Part shown: one piece after another, positions 18,250 to 25,579 of the stretch
How the letters are laid out: each line of letters starts with the position of its first letter
How positions within the stretch are numbered: position 1 is the stretch's first letter
Assembly: GCA_910586585.1 (NCBI GenBank)
Contig: CAJUKA010000047.1
Span: 1-33,389 of the forward strand
DNA length: 33,389 nt
Reading direction: 5' to 3'
Source of the DNA: an uncultured Lachnospiraceae bacterium
GTDB lineage: Bacteria > Bacillota > Clostridia > Lachnospirales > Lachnospiraceae
The notes under the pieces: generated by a model
Told to the model about the DNA's origin: nothing
What the model saw: the letters and a program-made list of their open reading frames with translations, nothing else
Database searches by the model: none
Program-made: the position numbers and the translations under genes

Positions 18250-18278
18250 ATTATATCACATATAGACTGTTATGTCAT
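18250..18278 (-). promoter_or_regulatory. Promoter of the sulfur-defence operon
   Basis: On the minus strand, ATGACA (18273-18278, five of six matches to the -35 consensus) is separated by exactly 17 nt from a perfect TATAAT (18250-18255). The predicted start of transcription is about 18243, giving a leader of about 50 nt before the XRE start codon. No comparably good promoter was seen inside the operon. Confidence 0.8.
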
Positions 18279-18284
18279 TACAAA

Positions 18285-18300
18285 CTTTAATTAGTTAAAG
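18285..18300. promoter_or_regulatory. Palindrome upstream of operon promoter, candidate operator
   Basis: The sequence CTTTAA-TTAG-TTAAAG is a 6-bp inverted repeat ending 6 nt upstream of the -35 box. Its size and place fit an operator for the small XRE regulator encoded first in the operon. It is AT-rich, so chance occurrence cannot be excluded. Confidence 0.45.
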
Positions 18301-18404
18301 ATGGGTTTTAATACAGAAAACATATAAAACGTAATTTGTTATTTCCACTTATCCCCAAACTCTCTCTTATCCTTATCCATACTCCCCAACCTCTCTCCAT
18401 AAAA

Positions 18405-18440
18405 CAATTCAGATGCTACAGCAAAACCATAGCATCCGAA
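18405..18440 (-). terminator. Likely terminator after the relaxase gene
   Basis: GATGCTA (18412-18418) and TAGCATC (18430-18436) form a 7-bp stem with an 11-nt loop, located 14 nt beyond the relaxase stop. On the minus strand the stem is followed by a T-containing stretch (GAATTGTTTTAT). The T-run is interrupted, so efficiency is uncertain. The rest of the gap up to the operon promoter shows no gene. Confidence 0.5.
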
Positions 18441-18449
18441 TCATTACTC

Positions 18450-20339
18450 CTATCGACTATACCTATCTCGCTCGTCCTTCTTCTCTTGCATACTTTCCGT
18501 ATAAATCCTGTCAAACACTTCATATCGTTTCTGCTGTTCCATATTAATTTCCAATCTATCGATTACTCTATTAAACAACTTAATTCCAGCAAAATACTCC
18601 ATATCCCCAAAGCTAAATACCTCAGACAATACATCTGTTGAATACTCTGCAAATCTATCTGCATCAATTTCCAACAGTTCCATTGCCCCTATCACCTGCT
18701 TCACTCTCTCTTTAATAAATTCTTCTGCTTTCTGCTTCTCATAATAATCTGCCAGAATCTTTGCCTCCTCATATACAGAATGAAAATCTGTATTCATATC
18801 TATTTTTTCAAAATACGACCGAACCATCTCAAATGCCGATTCTGTTCCCTTGGCATCAAACGGATAACCGCACACTTTCTCAGCCACACTCATTCTCATA
18901 TAATCAGCTTTGTTTGCGGGCAACTTCATATCAGCCGTATCTCTATCTCCAACATCTGTCGCAATTTCATCAGTAATATCTTCTGAAATCACTTGTGAAA
19001 CTACCAAATCCTCCGTCTGATAATATGGATTCTCCGGCACTTCATCCTTCTCAATCTCCGCCAACTCTACCATATCATCCACAGATATCCAGTACTCCAT
19101 TTCCGCATCCAGCGTGCTTCCATCCCTTTCAAGGCACCGCTCCACAGCTTTTAGTTCCTTTAGATTATCCTTCTTTTGAAGTTTTATCTGCTTCAACCGT
19201 TTCCAGTAATCATCTACTGAAGCTTCAAAGAAAGCCATGTCCTCTGCCGTCTTGCATGACCTTTTCTGTGAAGCCCTATCCCGATATATTTCCTTTTGCA
19301 CCTTGCACAATTCCTCGTCCACTCGTTCTAGGCAGAATTTCAAATGAACCAATTCCACAAATGATTTCACACCATACTTAACCACCACCAAATACTCTTC
19401 CTGCAGCTCATGCATTTTCCGTATCTGCTCATACAGATAAGCTGATTTGTACGTAAAACGCTTTTTCTCTGCCAGCCGCAAACGATACATTCGTGCATAG
19501 CACTTTCCCTGATATGGTGTAAAAATTGTTTTTCTTATCGGTATTAGAGGCAGCGTGTGATTCACAGGGGCTGCCTGACTTGCATCTCCGTATTTAAACA
19601 TAGCCTCCAAGTTATTTCTACTAAAATCCCCTGATATGGTATCCAGTCTTTTAAACCTCTTCATTCCCGGAACCTTTACAGCAATATGCTCTCCCTGTTT
19701 TATCTCGAACCCCTGTTTCTCTAACAGGAAAATAAAATGTTCCATATTTTCAGCATTAAGGGCACAGAATCTTGCATCCTGTTCAATCCACTTGGAAAAT
19801 ACCAGGTCTCGCTCCCATTGCGGTCTTGCCATATTTTTAGGCTCTTTGCTGTATTCTGCAGGAGTAATGTGCAGTCCATATTCATCACACAGCTTATTGG
19901 TGATAGGCTGGAATTTATATTTCCAGTCACCCTCGTGATACTGGAACTTATATCCTGTTACCATATTTACACTATTTATTATAATATGTGCGTGAAGATG
20001 GTTCCTGTCCGTATGGACAGCCACTACCGCTTCATACTCTCCGCCAAATGCCTCTTCTGCAAAACGTATGGCTATATCATACATAAGCTCCGGTGTTCCT
20101 TCGCCCGGTTTTAGGGATATGACGAAATGATACCCTTGTCTGCCTCCTGCTTTCCCAAACATCTGCTTGGTTGCTTTCATCTGCTCATAGTCAGAATCTG
20201 GCAGGCAGTTAATACCGCCTGTCAGATTGGAATTCCCAAGTTTTTTCGTCTGTAGAATATAATTGATGGCATGTTCCAAATGAATACCAATCTTCCCTTT
20301 GCCGCTTGCTTTCATATGCATTGTCTTGGTTATCGCCAT
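18450..20339 (-). CDS. MOBP-family relaxase
   Basis: A 629-aa relaxase that nicks oriT and pilots single-stranded DNA during mobilisation. The N-terminal domain has the candidate catalytic Tyr in NYILQ (Tyr27) and the metal-binding histidine motif in VHTDRNHLHAHIIINS (H109, H114, H116, H118), which fits the MOBP class. The C-terminal half is charged and helical, with likely coiled coil from about 330 to 430. The ATG overlaps the MobC stop by 10 nt (translational coupling). No coupling protein or type IV secretion genes are seen, so the element would rely on a helper conjugative element. Confidence 0.93.
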   Translation of the reverse strand: MAITKTMHMKASGKGKIGIHLEHAINYILQTKKLGNSNLTGGINCLPDSDYEQMKATKQMFGKAGGRQGYHFVISLKPGEGTPELMYDIAIRFAEEAFGGEYEAVVAVHTDRNHLHAHIIINSVNMVTGYKFQYHEGDWKYKFQPITNKLCDEYGLHITPAEYSKEPKNMARPQWERDLVFSKWIEQDARFCALNAENMEHFIFLLEKQGFEIKQGEHIAVKVPGMKRFKRLDTISGDFSRNNLEAMFKYGDASQAAPVNHTLPLIPIRKTIFTPYQGKCYARMYRLRLAEKKRFTYKSAYLYEQIRKMHELQEEYLVVVKYGVKSFVELVHLKFCLERVDEELCKVQKEIYRDRASQKRSCKTAEDMAFFEASVDDYWKRLKQIKLQKKDNLKELKAVERCLERDGSTLDAEMEYWISVDDMVELAEIEKDEVPENPYYQTEDLVVSQVISEDITDEIATDVGDRDTADMKLPANKADYMRMSVAEKVCGYPFDAKGTESAFEMVRSYFEKIDMNTDFHSVYEEAKILADYYEKQKAEEFIKERVKQVIGAMELLEIDADRFAEYSTDVLSEVFSFGDMEYFAGIKLFNRVIDRLEINMEQQKRYEVFDRIYTESMQEKKDERDRYSR

Positions 20340-20677
20340 TTGTCCGCTAACTCCTTCATTTTTTCTTTTATTTGTTTCATCAGATGATTTGCATCTTTCA
20401 TGGTACTGTCAAATACATAGCCACCCCCATTGGCTATTTTGGTCATCTGATTGTAATTATTGCAAAGACCTGAAATCTGACGAATCAGCTCCCGTCTGTC
20501 ATATGCAAACGAAGTATCCGCCTTACCTGCATGAGCAATCAGATATCTTACATAATCAGATGCTTTCATATTGCTGGCTCTAGCATCATGCTCAGCCTGC
20601 TCACGCTCCTCATCCGACAACCGAATCGTAAAATTCTTCCTTGGTTCTATCGACTGTCCTCTTCTTCCTATGAGCAT
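20330..20677 (-). CDS. mobC: MobC-like relaxosome accessory protein
   Basis: A 115-aa protein with an N-terminal ribbon-helix-helix segment (KNFTIRLSDEEREQAEHDA...KASDYVRYL) and the later helix ISGLCNNYNQMTKIAN, both typical of MobC proteins that assist the relaxase at oriT. The ATG at 20677 follows a GGAAGGG run. The 3' end overlaps the relaxase gene. The predicted oriT lies in the non-coding stretch just upstream. Confidence 0.88.
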   Translation of the reverse strand: MLIGRRGQSIEPRKNFTIRLSDEEREQAEHDARASNMKASDYVRYLIAHAGKADTSFAYDRRELIRQISGLCNNYNQMTKIANGGGYVFDSTMKDANHLMKQIKEKMKELADKWR

Positions 20678-20768
20678 CCCTTCCTTCTATCTAATTTCTT
20701 TATCTGCCATCAGCAAATCTTCATTTGCCTCAAATTCAAAACCTGTGCGGAGAGAATTTGCCAGATAC

Positions 20769-20819
20769 GTAAAACGTCATGCGTTTCACAATCCGGTTAG
20801 GGGGATTTAATCCCCCTAA
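20769..20819. other. Candidate oriT: inverted repeat plus hairpin
   Basis: GTAAAACG-TCATG-CGTTTCAC (20769-20789) is an 8-bp inverted repeat with one mismatch. Seven nt later a 9-bp perfect stem, TTAGGGGGA / TCCCCCTAA with loop TTTAA, spans 20797-20819. An inverted repeat close to the mobC/relaxase operon is the usual form of MOBP oriT sites, but I could not match a known nic sequence. Confidence 0.45.
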
Positions 20820-20857
20820 AACCCTCTCTATATATGCCCCTTTCGGGGCAGGTATCT

Positions 20858-20960
20858 GTAATACCCTGTGTACTACCAACACCTGTCTGCATTACTGTTG
20901 GTATTACCGAATAATAATTTGTATAACATCCGGTATTGCTTTTCTGCCCTTTGTAATACC
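20858..20960. repeat. Four GGTATTAC motifs in alternating orientation, centromere candidate
   Basis: GTAATACC (20858-20865), GGTATTAC (20900-20907), a variant GGTATTGC (20932-20939) and GTAATACC (20953-20960) lie within about 100 nt. A ParR-type ribbon-helix-helix protein, encoded directly next to them, usually binds such short repeats to form the parC centromere. Iterons for a replication protein are an alternative, but no Rep gene is present. Confidence 0.45.
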
Positions 20961-20970
20961 AATCGCATTA

Positions 20971-21094
20971 TACTCACGGCAGATGAAATCTGCTGTGAGT
21001 ATTGCGCCAGCCGCAGCCGCGAAGCAGCATATTTCTTTATGCGGCTGTGTGCATAACTTTATACTGAGCGGTCAGTTTTTCGACCGCCAGTATA
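20971..21094. repeat. Three consecutive long hairpins
   Basis: Hairpin 1 pairs TACTCAC-GCAGAT with ATCTGC-GTGAGTA (20971-21001, one mismatch, 3-nt loop). Hairpin 2 pairs CAGCCGCA (21008-21015) with TGCGGCTG (21040-21047). Hairpin 3 pairs TATACTG-GCGGTC with GACCGC-CAGTATA (21060-21094, one bulged A). None is followed by a T-run on either strand, so they are not ordinary terminators. They may act as single-strand DNA structures in transfer or replication. Confidence 0.7.
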
Positions 21095-21113
21095 ACTTCT
21101 TCTGATTGCCTTA

Positions 21114-21572
21114 CTACAAATCCGCCAAAAAAGCCATCACATCCTCTGACACATCTTCACAAGAGCTTTCCGGAACTTCTCCAAAACATGGAGCAACTTC
21201 TATGCTTCCCTCCGCTACAGACTCCGTCATTTTAGGAGCTGCCTGCTTTTCTTGCGATATCTGCAATCCTGTAATCCTTTCCATTTCATCTCTGACAATC
21301 AGCTTTATTGCATTGATAACCCTGTCTGCTTCACCAGTCATCGTTTCCTGTATCACAGTCCTCTGGGTATTCATTTCACAAATAAGACGGTTGTCATTTT
21401 CGTTCCGTTTTATATCTTGAACAGCCCTTATCAACGCACTTTTTATAAACTTGCTCTTATCTCCATAGCAAATTTTCATAGTCTCACTGGAAAAAAATCT
21501 TAAAATTTCTTTGTCCTCTTCCTTATTAAAGCTCAAGCGAAAGCTGACTGTCACACTGTCATCATGTGCCAT
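21114..21572 (-). CDS. ParR-like centromere-binding protein (152 aa)
   Basis: The N-terminal strand-helix-helix (VTVSFRLSFNKEEDKEILRF, then KSKFIKSALIRAV) looks like the ribbon-helix-helix DNA-binding domain of ParR. The C-terminal half is acidic and low-complexity, as expected for the ParM-contacting tail. It follows parM by 18 nt in the same direction, as in type II plasmid partition operons. The ATG at 21572 follows AGGAGGAGG. The assignment rests on context and pattern; sequence similarity in ParR is always low. Confidence 0.72.
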   Translation of the reverse strand: MAHDDSVTVSFRLSFNKEEDKEILRFFSSETMKICYGDKSKFIKSALIRAVQDIKRNENDNRLICEMNTQRTVIQETMTGEADRVINAIKLIVRDEMERITGLQISQEKQAAPKMTESVAEGSIEVAPCFGEVPESSCEDVSEDVMAFLADL

Positions 21573-21590
21573 ACTGCCTCCTCCTAACGC

Positions 21591-22511
21591 CTACGGCTGT
21601 TTTCGCTTTAATTGCTGGTGTGCCAGATACTCATATCCAAGGGCGTTTGCCTTGACATCTTCAATATGCATGATGTGTCTGCCTGTGACAGAACCGAAAC
21701 GCTTCATCACGCCTGCCCCTCCGCCGACATATACAACAGGTGTCATCTCCGGATCAAAACCATGCTCTTTCAAGGCTGCTTCAATTCTCTTTGCAAATAC
21801 CGCCAGTTCCTCTTTGACAATCTGCACCATCTTATCCGAATATGGCGCATTCCCATACATCATCACCTGCTGTATCTGTTCCTCGGTAAGGGTGCGGTTG
21901 GTTTTTCGATAAACCACATTGTTAATATTTGCCATACACTGAATTAGCGCCGACGGAATGGTAATACAGTCACTTTCCACAGGGATATGCTTTCTGGTAT
22001 GAATGATATCCACTGTCTTGCTGCCAATATCCACAATCAGAAGCTCTCCCGGAAGCTTTCCGAGTCTGTCCGCAACGGCAGCATAACATTGTGGATACAG
22101 AAAAACATCACTGCAATTGATATGATACTCCTTACCGTTGTACTGAAATTCACTATCGCCCGAAGGCAGGTACTCCTTAAATTCTGTCTTTTCCTGCCCG
22201 AACCTTGTAAATGGCAATCCGGCTGCAATGCAGACTTCCGTATCACTTAATCCATGATAATCCATCTCTCTGGCAATGGCTGCCAGTGTTAATAAGAAAT
22301 AATCTCCATCTTCAACCTTGGTATCCTTTAGGGGAAGCCTGCCCTCACCAACTTTGAAATACCTCTCATTAAAAAACATAGTGTTGGTCAAAAGCGAAGC
22401 CTCACCGCCCAGCTCCTTTACACCGTTTTCAAATACAAAATGAGCGGTTTTCATGGTGGAAAATCCATGATCAATACCGCATAACAAAAGTTTCTGTTCC
22501 TCCAAGTACAT
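21591..22511 (-). CDS. parM: ParM/StbA-like actin-type ATPase
   Basis: A 306-aa actin-fold protein of the ParM/StbA group. Phosphate-1 loop LLCGIDHGFSTMK is at the N-terminus, phosphate-2 loop LLIVDIGSKTVDI near residue 158, and the adenosine motif VVYVGGGAGVM near residue 263. It forms dynamic filaments that segregate low-copy plasmids. Its presence beside an integrase suggests the element has, or had, an extrachromosomal stage that needs stabilising. The ATG has GGGAGG 6 nt upstream. Confidence 0.85.
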   Translation of the reverse strand: MYLEEQKLLLCGIDHGFSTMKTAHFVFENGVKELGGEASLLTNTMFFNERYFKVGEGRLPLKDTKVEDGDYFLLTLAAIAREMDYHGLSDTEVCIAAGLPFTRFGQEKTEFKEYLPSGDSEFQYNGKEYHINCSDVFLYPQCYAAVADRLGKLPGELLIVDIGSKTVDIIHTRKHIPVESDCITIPSALIQCMANINNVVYRKTNRTLTEEQIQQVMMYGNAPYSDKMVQIVKEELAVFAKRIEAALKEHGFDPEMTPVVYVGGGAGVMKRFGSVTGRHIMHIEDVKANALGYEYLAHQQLKRKQP

Positions 22512-22589
22512 ACAAATCCTCCCTTATTTTGCTAATAAAATGCAAGCATTCAGGCAGACAGAGAATTTTACCTCGCTGCCTTACTTTTT

Positions 22590-22665
22590 GATTGCAGGAG
22601 CCAAAACCTTTTGCTATAATGTATTTGCGAGATACATAGCGAAGCTTTGGCTTTGCAACCAAGGT
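22590..22665 (+). promoter_or_regulatory. Plus-strand promoter and hairpin facing into the small HTH gene
   Basis: On the plus strand, TTGCAG (22592-22597) and TATAAT (22615-22620) are spaced by 17 nt. The predicted transcript would begin near 22627 and run antisense to the small HTH gene at 22672-22950. The same stretch folds: GCTA...TGTAT pairs with ATACA-TAGC around TTGCGAG, flanked by GCAGGAGCCAAA / TTTGGCTTTGC arms. It lies in the 160-nt gap between the HTH gene and parM. An antisense or attenuator role is an inference. Confidence 0.4.
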
Positions 22666-22671
22666 CCTTTC

Positions 22672-22950
22672 CTAACCGGATTGGACTTTTTCTTTTGCCT
22701 GACAATGGCATTTCTCCGCCGCCATACCGGCTTTTCTTGTCAGGTCATCATCCGGATTGTAATAATCCGCATATCCGTAAATCTTCTGCTCGAAGTATTT
22801 ACGCGGGCATTTCCCACGCATGGTACAATACCCCTGCACATCCAACTCAGCATTGTATGCCTTAATGACTGCATATGCCTTTGTCATACCAACACCCAGA
22901 ATCCGGCTGACTTCTTTTGCATCAATAAATGCTTCCTTAGTGCTTATCAC
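22672..22950 (-). CDS. Small helix-turn-helix (excisionase/AlpA-like) protein (92 aa)
   Basis: A helix-turn-helix of the excisionase/AlpA type: FIDAKEVSRILGVGMTKAYA followed by a wing region with GYCTMRGKCPRKYFEQKIYG. It starts at a GTG (22950) with GGAGG 6 nt upstream, and is read from the strong promoter at 23044-23072. As the first gene ahead of parM-parR it may regulate the partition operon or act as an excision factor for the divergent integrase region; the sequence does not decide between these. Confidence 0.75.
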   Translation of the reverse strand: MISTKEAFIDAKEVSRILGVGMTKAYAVIKAYNAELDVQGYCTMRGKCPRKYFEQKIYGYADYYNPDDDLTRKAGMAAEKCHCQAKEKVQSG

Positions 22951-23043
22951 AAATCCCCTCCTCGCAAAACTACTATTATTGATACGGATTTAAGGCTTCT
23001 GTTAATTTTTTCGCTCCATATCCGCATTTCTATTTCGTGTTTA

Positions 23044-23072
23044 ATCATAATATATCTTTTATCTCATGTCAA
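23044..23072 (-). promoter_or_regulatory. Promoter for the HTH-parM-parR operon
   Basis: On the minus strand, a perfect TTGACA (23067-23072), a 17-nt spacer and TATGAT (23044-23049) form a near-consensus promoter. The start would be about 23037, about 85 nt ahead of the GTG start of the small HTH gene. Confidence 0.8.
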
Positions 23073-23095
23073 TAGTATTTTTCAAAAACACGCAC

Positions 23096-23124
23096 TTGCA
23101 ATTCGTTTTGATATGTGTTATAGT
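23096..23124 (+). promoter_or_regulatory. Divergent promoter for the plus-strand XRE gene
   Basis: TTGCAA (23096-23101), 17 nt, TATAGT (23119-23124) on the plus strand, back-to-back with the minus-strand promoter at 23044-23072. The predicted leader of about 100 nt includes an AAACACGAAT (about 23175) that is the inverse of ATTTCGTGTTT (about 23031), so the two may be shared operator half-sites. Confidence 0.65.
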
Positions 23125-23231
23125 ATTCATATCATTATAAATCCTTTGATTTTTAGTTCGTATTTTGATTTTTTACGCAAAACACGAATCGAATAAACCG
23201 TTATGACCATTGATATTAGGAAGGTGAAGTT

Positions 23232-23915
23232 ATGGCTTTGTCAGATGACCAGCGTTTTGCCATGTATACCGCAGAAGAAATCGGTAATGCAATCAAGAAA
23301 CGCCGCAGACAATTGAAGATTACACAAAAAGAATTTGCCGAAAGGCTTGGGAAATCAGAGCGTACCATTCAGAAATATGAATCCGGTGAAATCACCATGA
23401 AAATAGATTTAATCAAACTTGTGGCAGATGAACTGGAAATTCCATGGCAGGAGCTTTTGGAAGCCAAGACAGACGAGATAGGGATTGTATCCTCAGAGAA
23501 TGAATTTCCAGCCTGTCGTTTCCATACCCTGTCAGATGTTATCAACGCTTTATTTACCATAACAGAGATTAAGGATATTGCATTCCAGCTTACCTGTGCC
23601 AAACCGCCGGAAAGTCCTGACTGGACTTCCGCCCTTATGGTTGATGGCAAAGGGAGCGGAACCTATAATGCGGACTTCTGTCTCTTTATGGAAAACTGGA
23701 TGAATAAACTTGCCGCCCTGCAAAGCGGCTCCATCAATCAGGAACAGTTTGAAACATGGAAAAGGGAAACTTTAGAATACTATTCCGACAGTTACTTTTC
23801 TGATTTCATCTCCCAGAGAGCCAAAAGCAGAAAAGCAAAAGGAAAACAAAAGAAAGTGGATTATTCAACCATTCAGATTGTTTCCACCCGGGAAGAACCG
23901 AACAATAACGAATAA
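23232..23915 (+). CDS. XRE-family regulator (227 aa)
   Basis: An N-terminal XRE helix-turn-helix (EEIGNAIKKRRRQLKITQ, KEFAERLGKSERTIQKYESG, about residues 15-70) is followed by about 150 residues with no recognised domain and a basic C-terminal tail (KSRKAKGKQKKVDY). The ATG follows AGGAAGGTG. It is read divergently from the HTH-parM-parR operon and ends before a clear terminator, so it is a monocistronic element regulator, probably controlling the divergent promoters and possibly the integrase. Confidence 0.9.
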   Translation: MALSDDQRFAMYTAEEIGNAIKKRRRQLKITQKEFAERLGKSERTIQKYESGEITMKIDLIKLVADELEIPWQELLEAKTDEIGIVSSENEFPACRFHTLSDVINALFTITEIKDIAFQLTCAKPPESPDWTSALMVDGKGSGTYNADFCLFMENWMNKLAALQSGSINQEQFETWKRETLEYYSDSYFSDFISQRAKSRKAKGKQKKVDYSTIQIVSTREEPNNNE

Positions 23916-23924
23916 CAAAATATA

Positions 23925-23975
23925 AGAAAAAATCGGCACCTACCTTCTGTAAAAGGATGATGCCGAAATTTTATA
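23925..23975 (+). terminator. Terminator after the XRE gene
   Basis: AAAATCGGCA / TGCCGAAATTTT arms (core TCGGCA 23933-23938 with TGCCGA 23961-23966), with an inner CCTT...AAGG pair, form a strong hairpin followed on the plus strand by AATTTTATAAG. It is A-rich on the other side, so it could work in both directions. Confidence 0.75.
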
Positions 23976-24181
23976 AGTGATTTTGCCCATAAGGCTTTGT
24001 AATCACCCTAGACAAGTAGATTATATCATAGCCTTTGGATAAATGCACCCAAAATTTCAATTTTCTGAACAGGTGCATATGTACCACGGTTTTGTGGTTC
24101 TGCTTCAGAGTAATACAGCATACAGGAGATTTTGTATATCGCTCTGAATATTATTACAATTCAGCAAAGGAGATGATGTTT

Positions 24182-25450
24182 ATGCCAGCTTACAAAGATA
24201 ATAAGACTGGTAAATGGTTCTGCAAGTTCTACTATACGGACTGGCAGGGCAACAACCGGCAGAAATGGAAACGGGGTTTCGCCACCAAAAAGGAAGCCCT
24301 GGCATACGAAAGGGATTTTCTTGAAAAACAGTCCGCTAACCCAGATATGACTTTTCAGAATCTCTACGAACTTTATATGGAAGATATGGCTGCAAGGCTC
24401 AAGCAGTCAACCATTCTGACCAAGAAGCATATTTACGAAACACATATTCTCCCATTCTTTGGCAGCAAGCCAATCAATGAGATTAAGGCTTCGGATGTAC
24501 GCAGGTGGCAGAATCAGCTGATGAATTCCCCAAATGGTTATTCCAAAACTTATCTAAAGACCATCAACAATCAGCTTACCTGTATCATCAACTACGCAAA
24601 ACGCTTCTATGATTTAAATACGAATCCCTGTGGTCAGGCTGGAAGCATGGGACAGGCAAAAGCTGAGGAAATGGATTATTGGACCTATGATGAGTATACC
24701 GCATTTCGTGAGGGCATCAAGGACAAGCCGCTTTCCTATATCTGCTTTCAGGTACTCTACTGGACAGGAATGCGAGAAGGAGAATTGCTGGCGCTTACCG
24801 CTGCCGATATCAATCTCATGACAAAACAGATTGATATCAACAAAACGTATCAGCGTCTGAACGGAAAGGATATCACCACTCCGCCTAAGACAAAGAAAAG
24901 CAGGCGGAAAATTCCAATTCCCGATTTTCTGTGTCAGGAGCTGCAAAACTTTATCAATACCAGATATATGCTTGACCCTAACGAAAGACTATTCCCAGCT
25001 ACCAAGCACTTTCTCTCTCATGAAATGGAACGAGGCTGTAAGAAAACAGGCGTTAAGCGGATACGGATTCATGACATCCGCCACTCGCACGCCAGTTTAC
25101 TTATCAATCAAGGCTGTGATGCACTTATCCTCGCTGACAGACTGGGACACGAAAAGGTATCCACAACACTGAATACTTACTCCCATCTGTTTCCGCACAA
25201 ACAGCAGGAACTTGTCAGCAATCTGGAACAGCTTGCAGCAACCGTTGATGTTACACCGACACCAGAACCGCCAACAAGTAACCCTTTACTTGAAACTATG
25301 GGAATTTCCTATGATGATGGCGCGGCTGACAGTTCAGCAACTTCGGATGCAGCATATGCCAATGCAGAACTTCCATACGGACCGGCGCCACTGCCAAAGG
25401 AAACAGCACCGGGAAAAGTTATCCCTATGCCCCAAAGAAAAGTTATTTAA
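24182..25450 (+). CDS. Tyrosine recombinase/integrase (Tn916-like), 422 aa
   Basis: A site-specific tyrosine recombinase. The N-terminal arm-binding domain has GKWFCKFYYTDW and KRGFATKKEALAYERDF. A SAM-like core-binding domain follows (about 60-150), then the catalytic domain with Arg198 in TGMREGE, His297 and Arg300 in HDIRHSHASLL, His323 in LGHEKVST and the nucleophile Tyr333 in LNTYSHLF. The last 70 residues are a Pro/Ala-rich tail with no known function. The ATG at 24182 is chosen because AAAGGAG ends 9 nt upstream; earlier ATGs at 24173 and 24176 are too close to it, and the open frame back to 24035 lacks a ribosome site. It integrates and excises the mobilizable element; no separate Xis is certain. 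Confidence 0.95.
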   Translation: MPAYKDNKTGKWFCKFYYTDWQGNNRQKWKRGFATKKEALAYERDFLEKQSANPDMTFQNLYELYMEDMAARLKQSTILTKKHIYETHILPFFGSKPINEIKASDVRRWQNQLMNSPNGYSKTYLKTINNQLTCIINYAKRFYDLNTNPCGQAGSMGQAKAEEMDYWTYDEYTAFREGIKDKPLSYICFQVLYWTGMREGELLALTAADINLMTKQIDINKTYQRLNGKDITTPPKTKKSRRKIPIPDFLCQELQNFINTRYMLDPNERLFPATKHFLSHEMERGCKKTGVKRIRIHDIRHSHASLLINQGCDALILADRLGHEKVSTTLNTYSHLFPHKQQELVSNLEQLAATVDVTPTPEPPTSNPLLETMGISYDDGAADSSATSDAAYANAELPYGPAPLPKETAPGKVIPMPQRKVI

Positions 25451-25544
25451 TTTTCCAAATATTGTTTGGAAAATGCAAGCTACAATAAAATGATGCGGAA
25501 CAGAGTAGTTGCGTTTAGTAGCAAAATAGTAGCAGCGCAAAAAG

Positions 25545-25579
25545 AAAAGCCCGGGAACGCCCTGTTTATAAGGCTTCCC
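25545..25579 (-). terminator. Minus-strand terminator-like hairpin downstream of the integrase
   Basis: GGGAA-C-GCC (25553-25561) pairs with GGC-TTCCC (25572-25579) around a 10-nt loop, with one bulged C. Read on the minus strand, the stem is followed by GGGCTTTTCTTTTT, a good T-run. It would protect the integrase from transcription entering from the right. Confidence 0.5.

Larger units (their letters stand above)
20678..21113. other. Structured non-coding region between mobC and parR
   Basis: This 436-nt stretch holds no credible gene on either strand. It contains, in order, an imperfect inverted repeat, a GC-rich hairpin, a second short hairpin (GCCCC-TTTC-GGGGC, 20836-20849), four 8-bp motifs in alternating orientation, and three long hairpins. 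It is the natural site for the origin of transfer (next to mobC) and for the partition centromere (next to parR). The subparts are listed separately. Confidence 0.75.

Noticed and set aside
24035..24181. N-terminal extension of the integrase
   Set aside because: No ribosome site in front of 24035, and the extension does not resemble the family. AAAGGAG directly before 24182 sets the start.
25451..25473. Inverted repeat at the integrase stop as its terminator
   Set aside because: The stem is perfect but is followed by TGCAAGC, with no T-run, so it is listed only as an inverted repeat.
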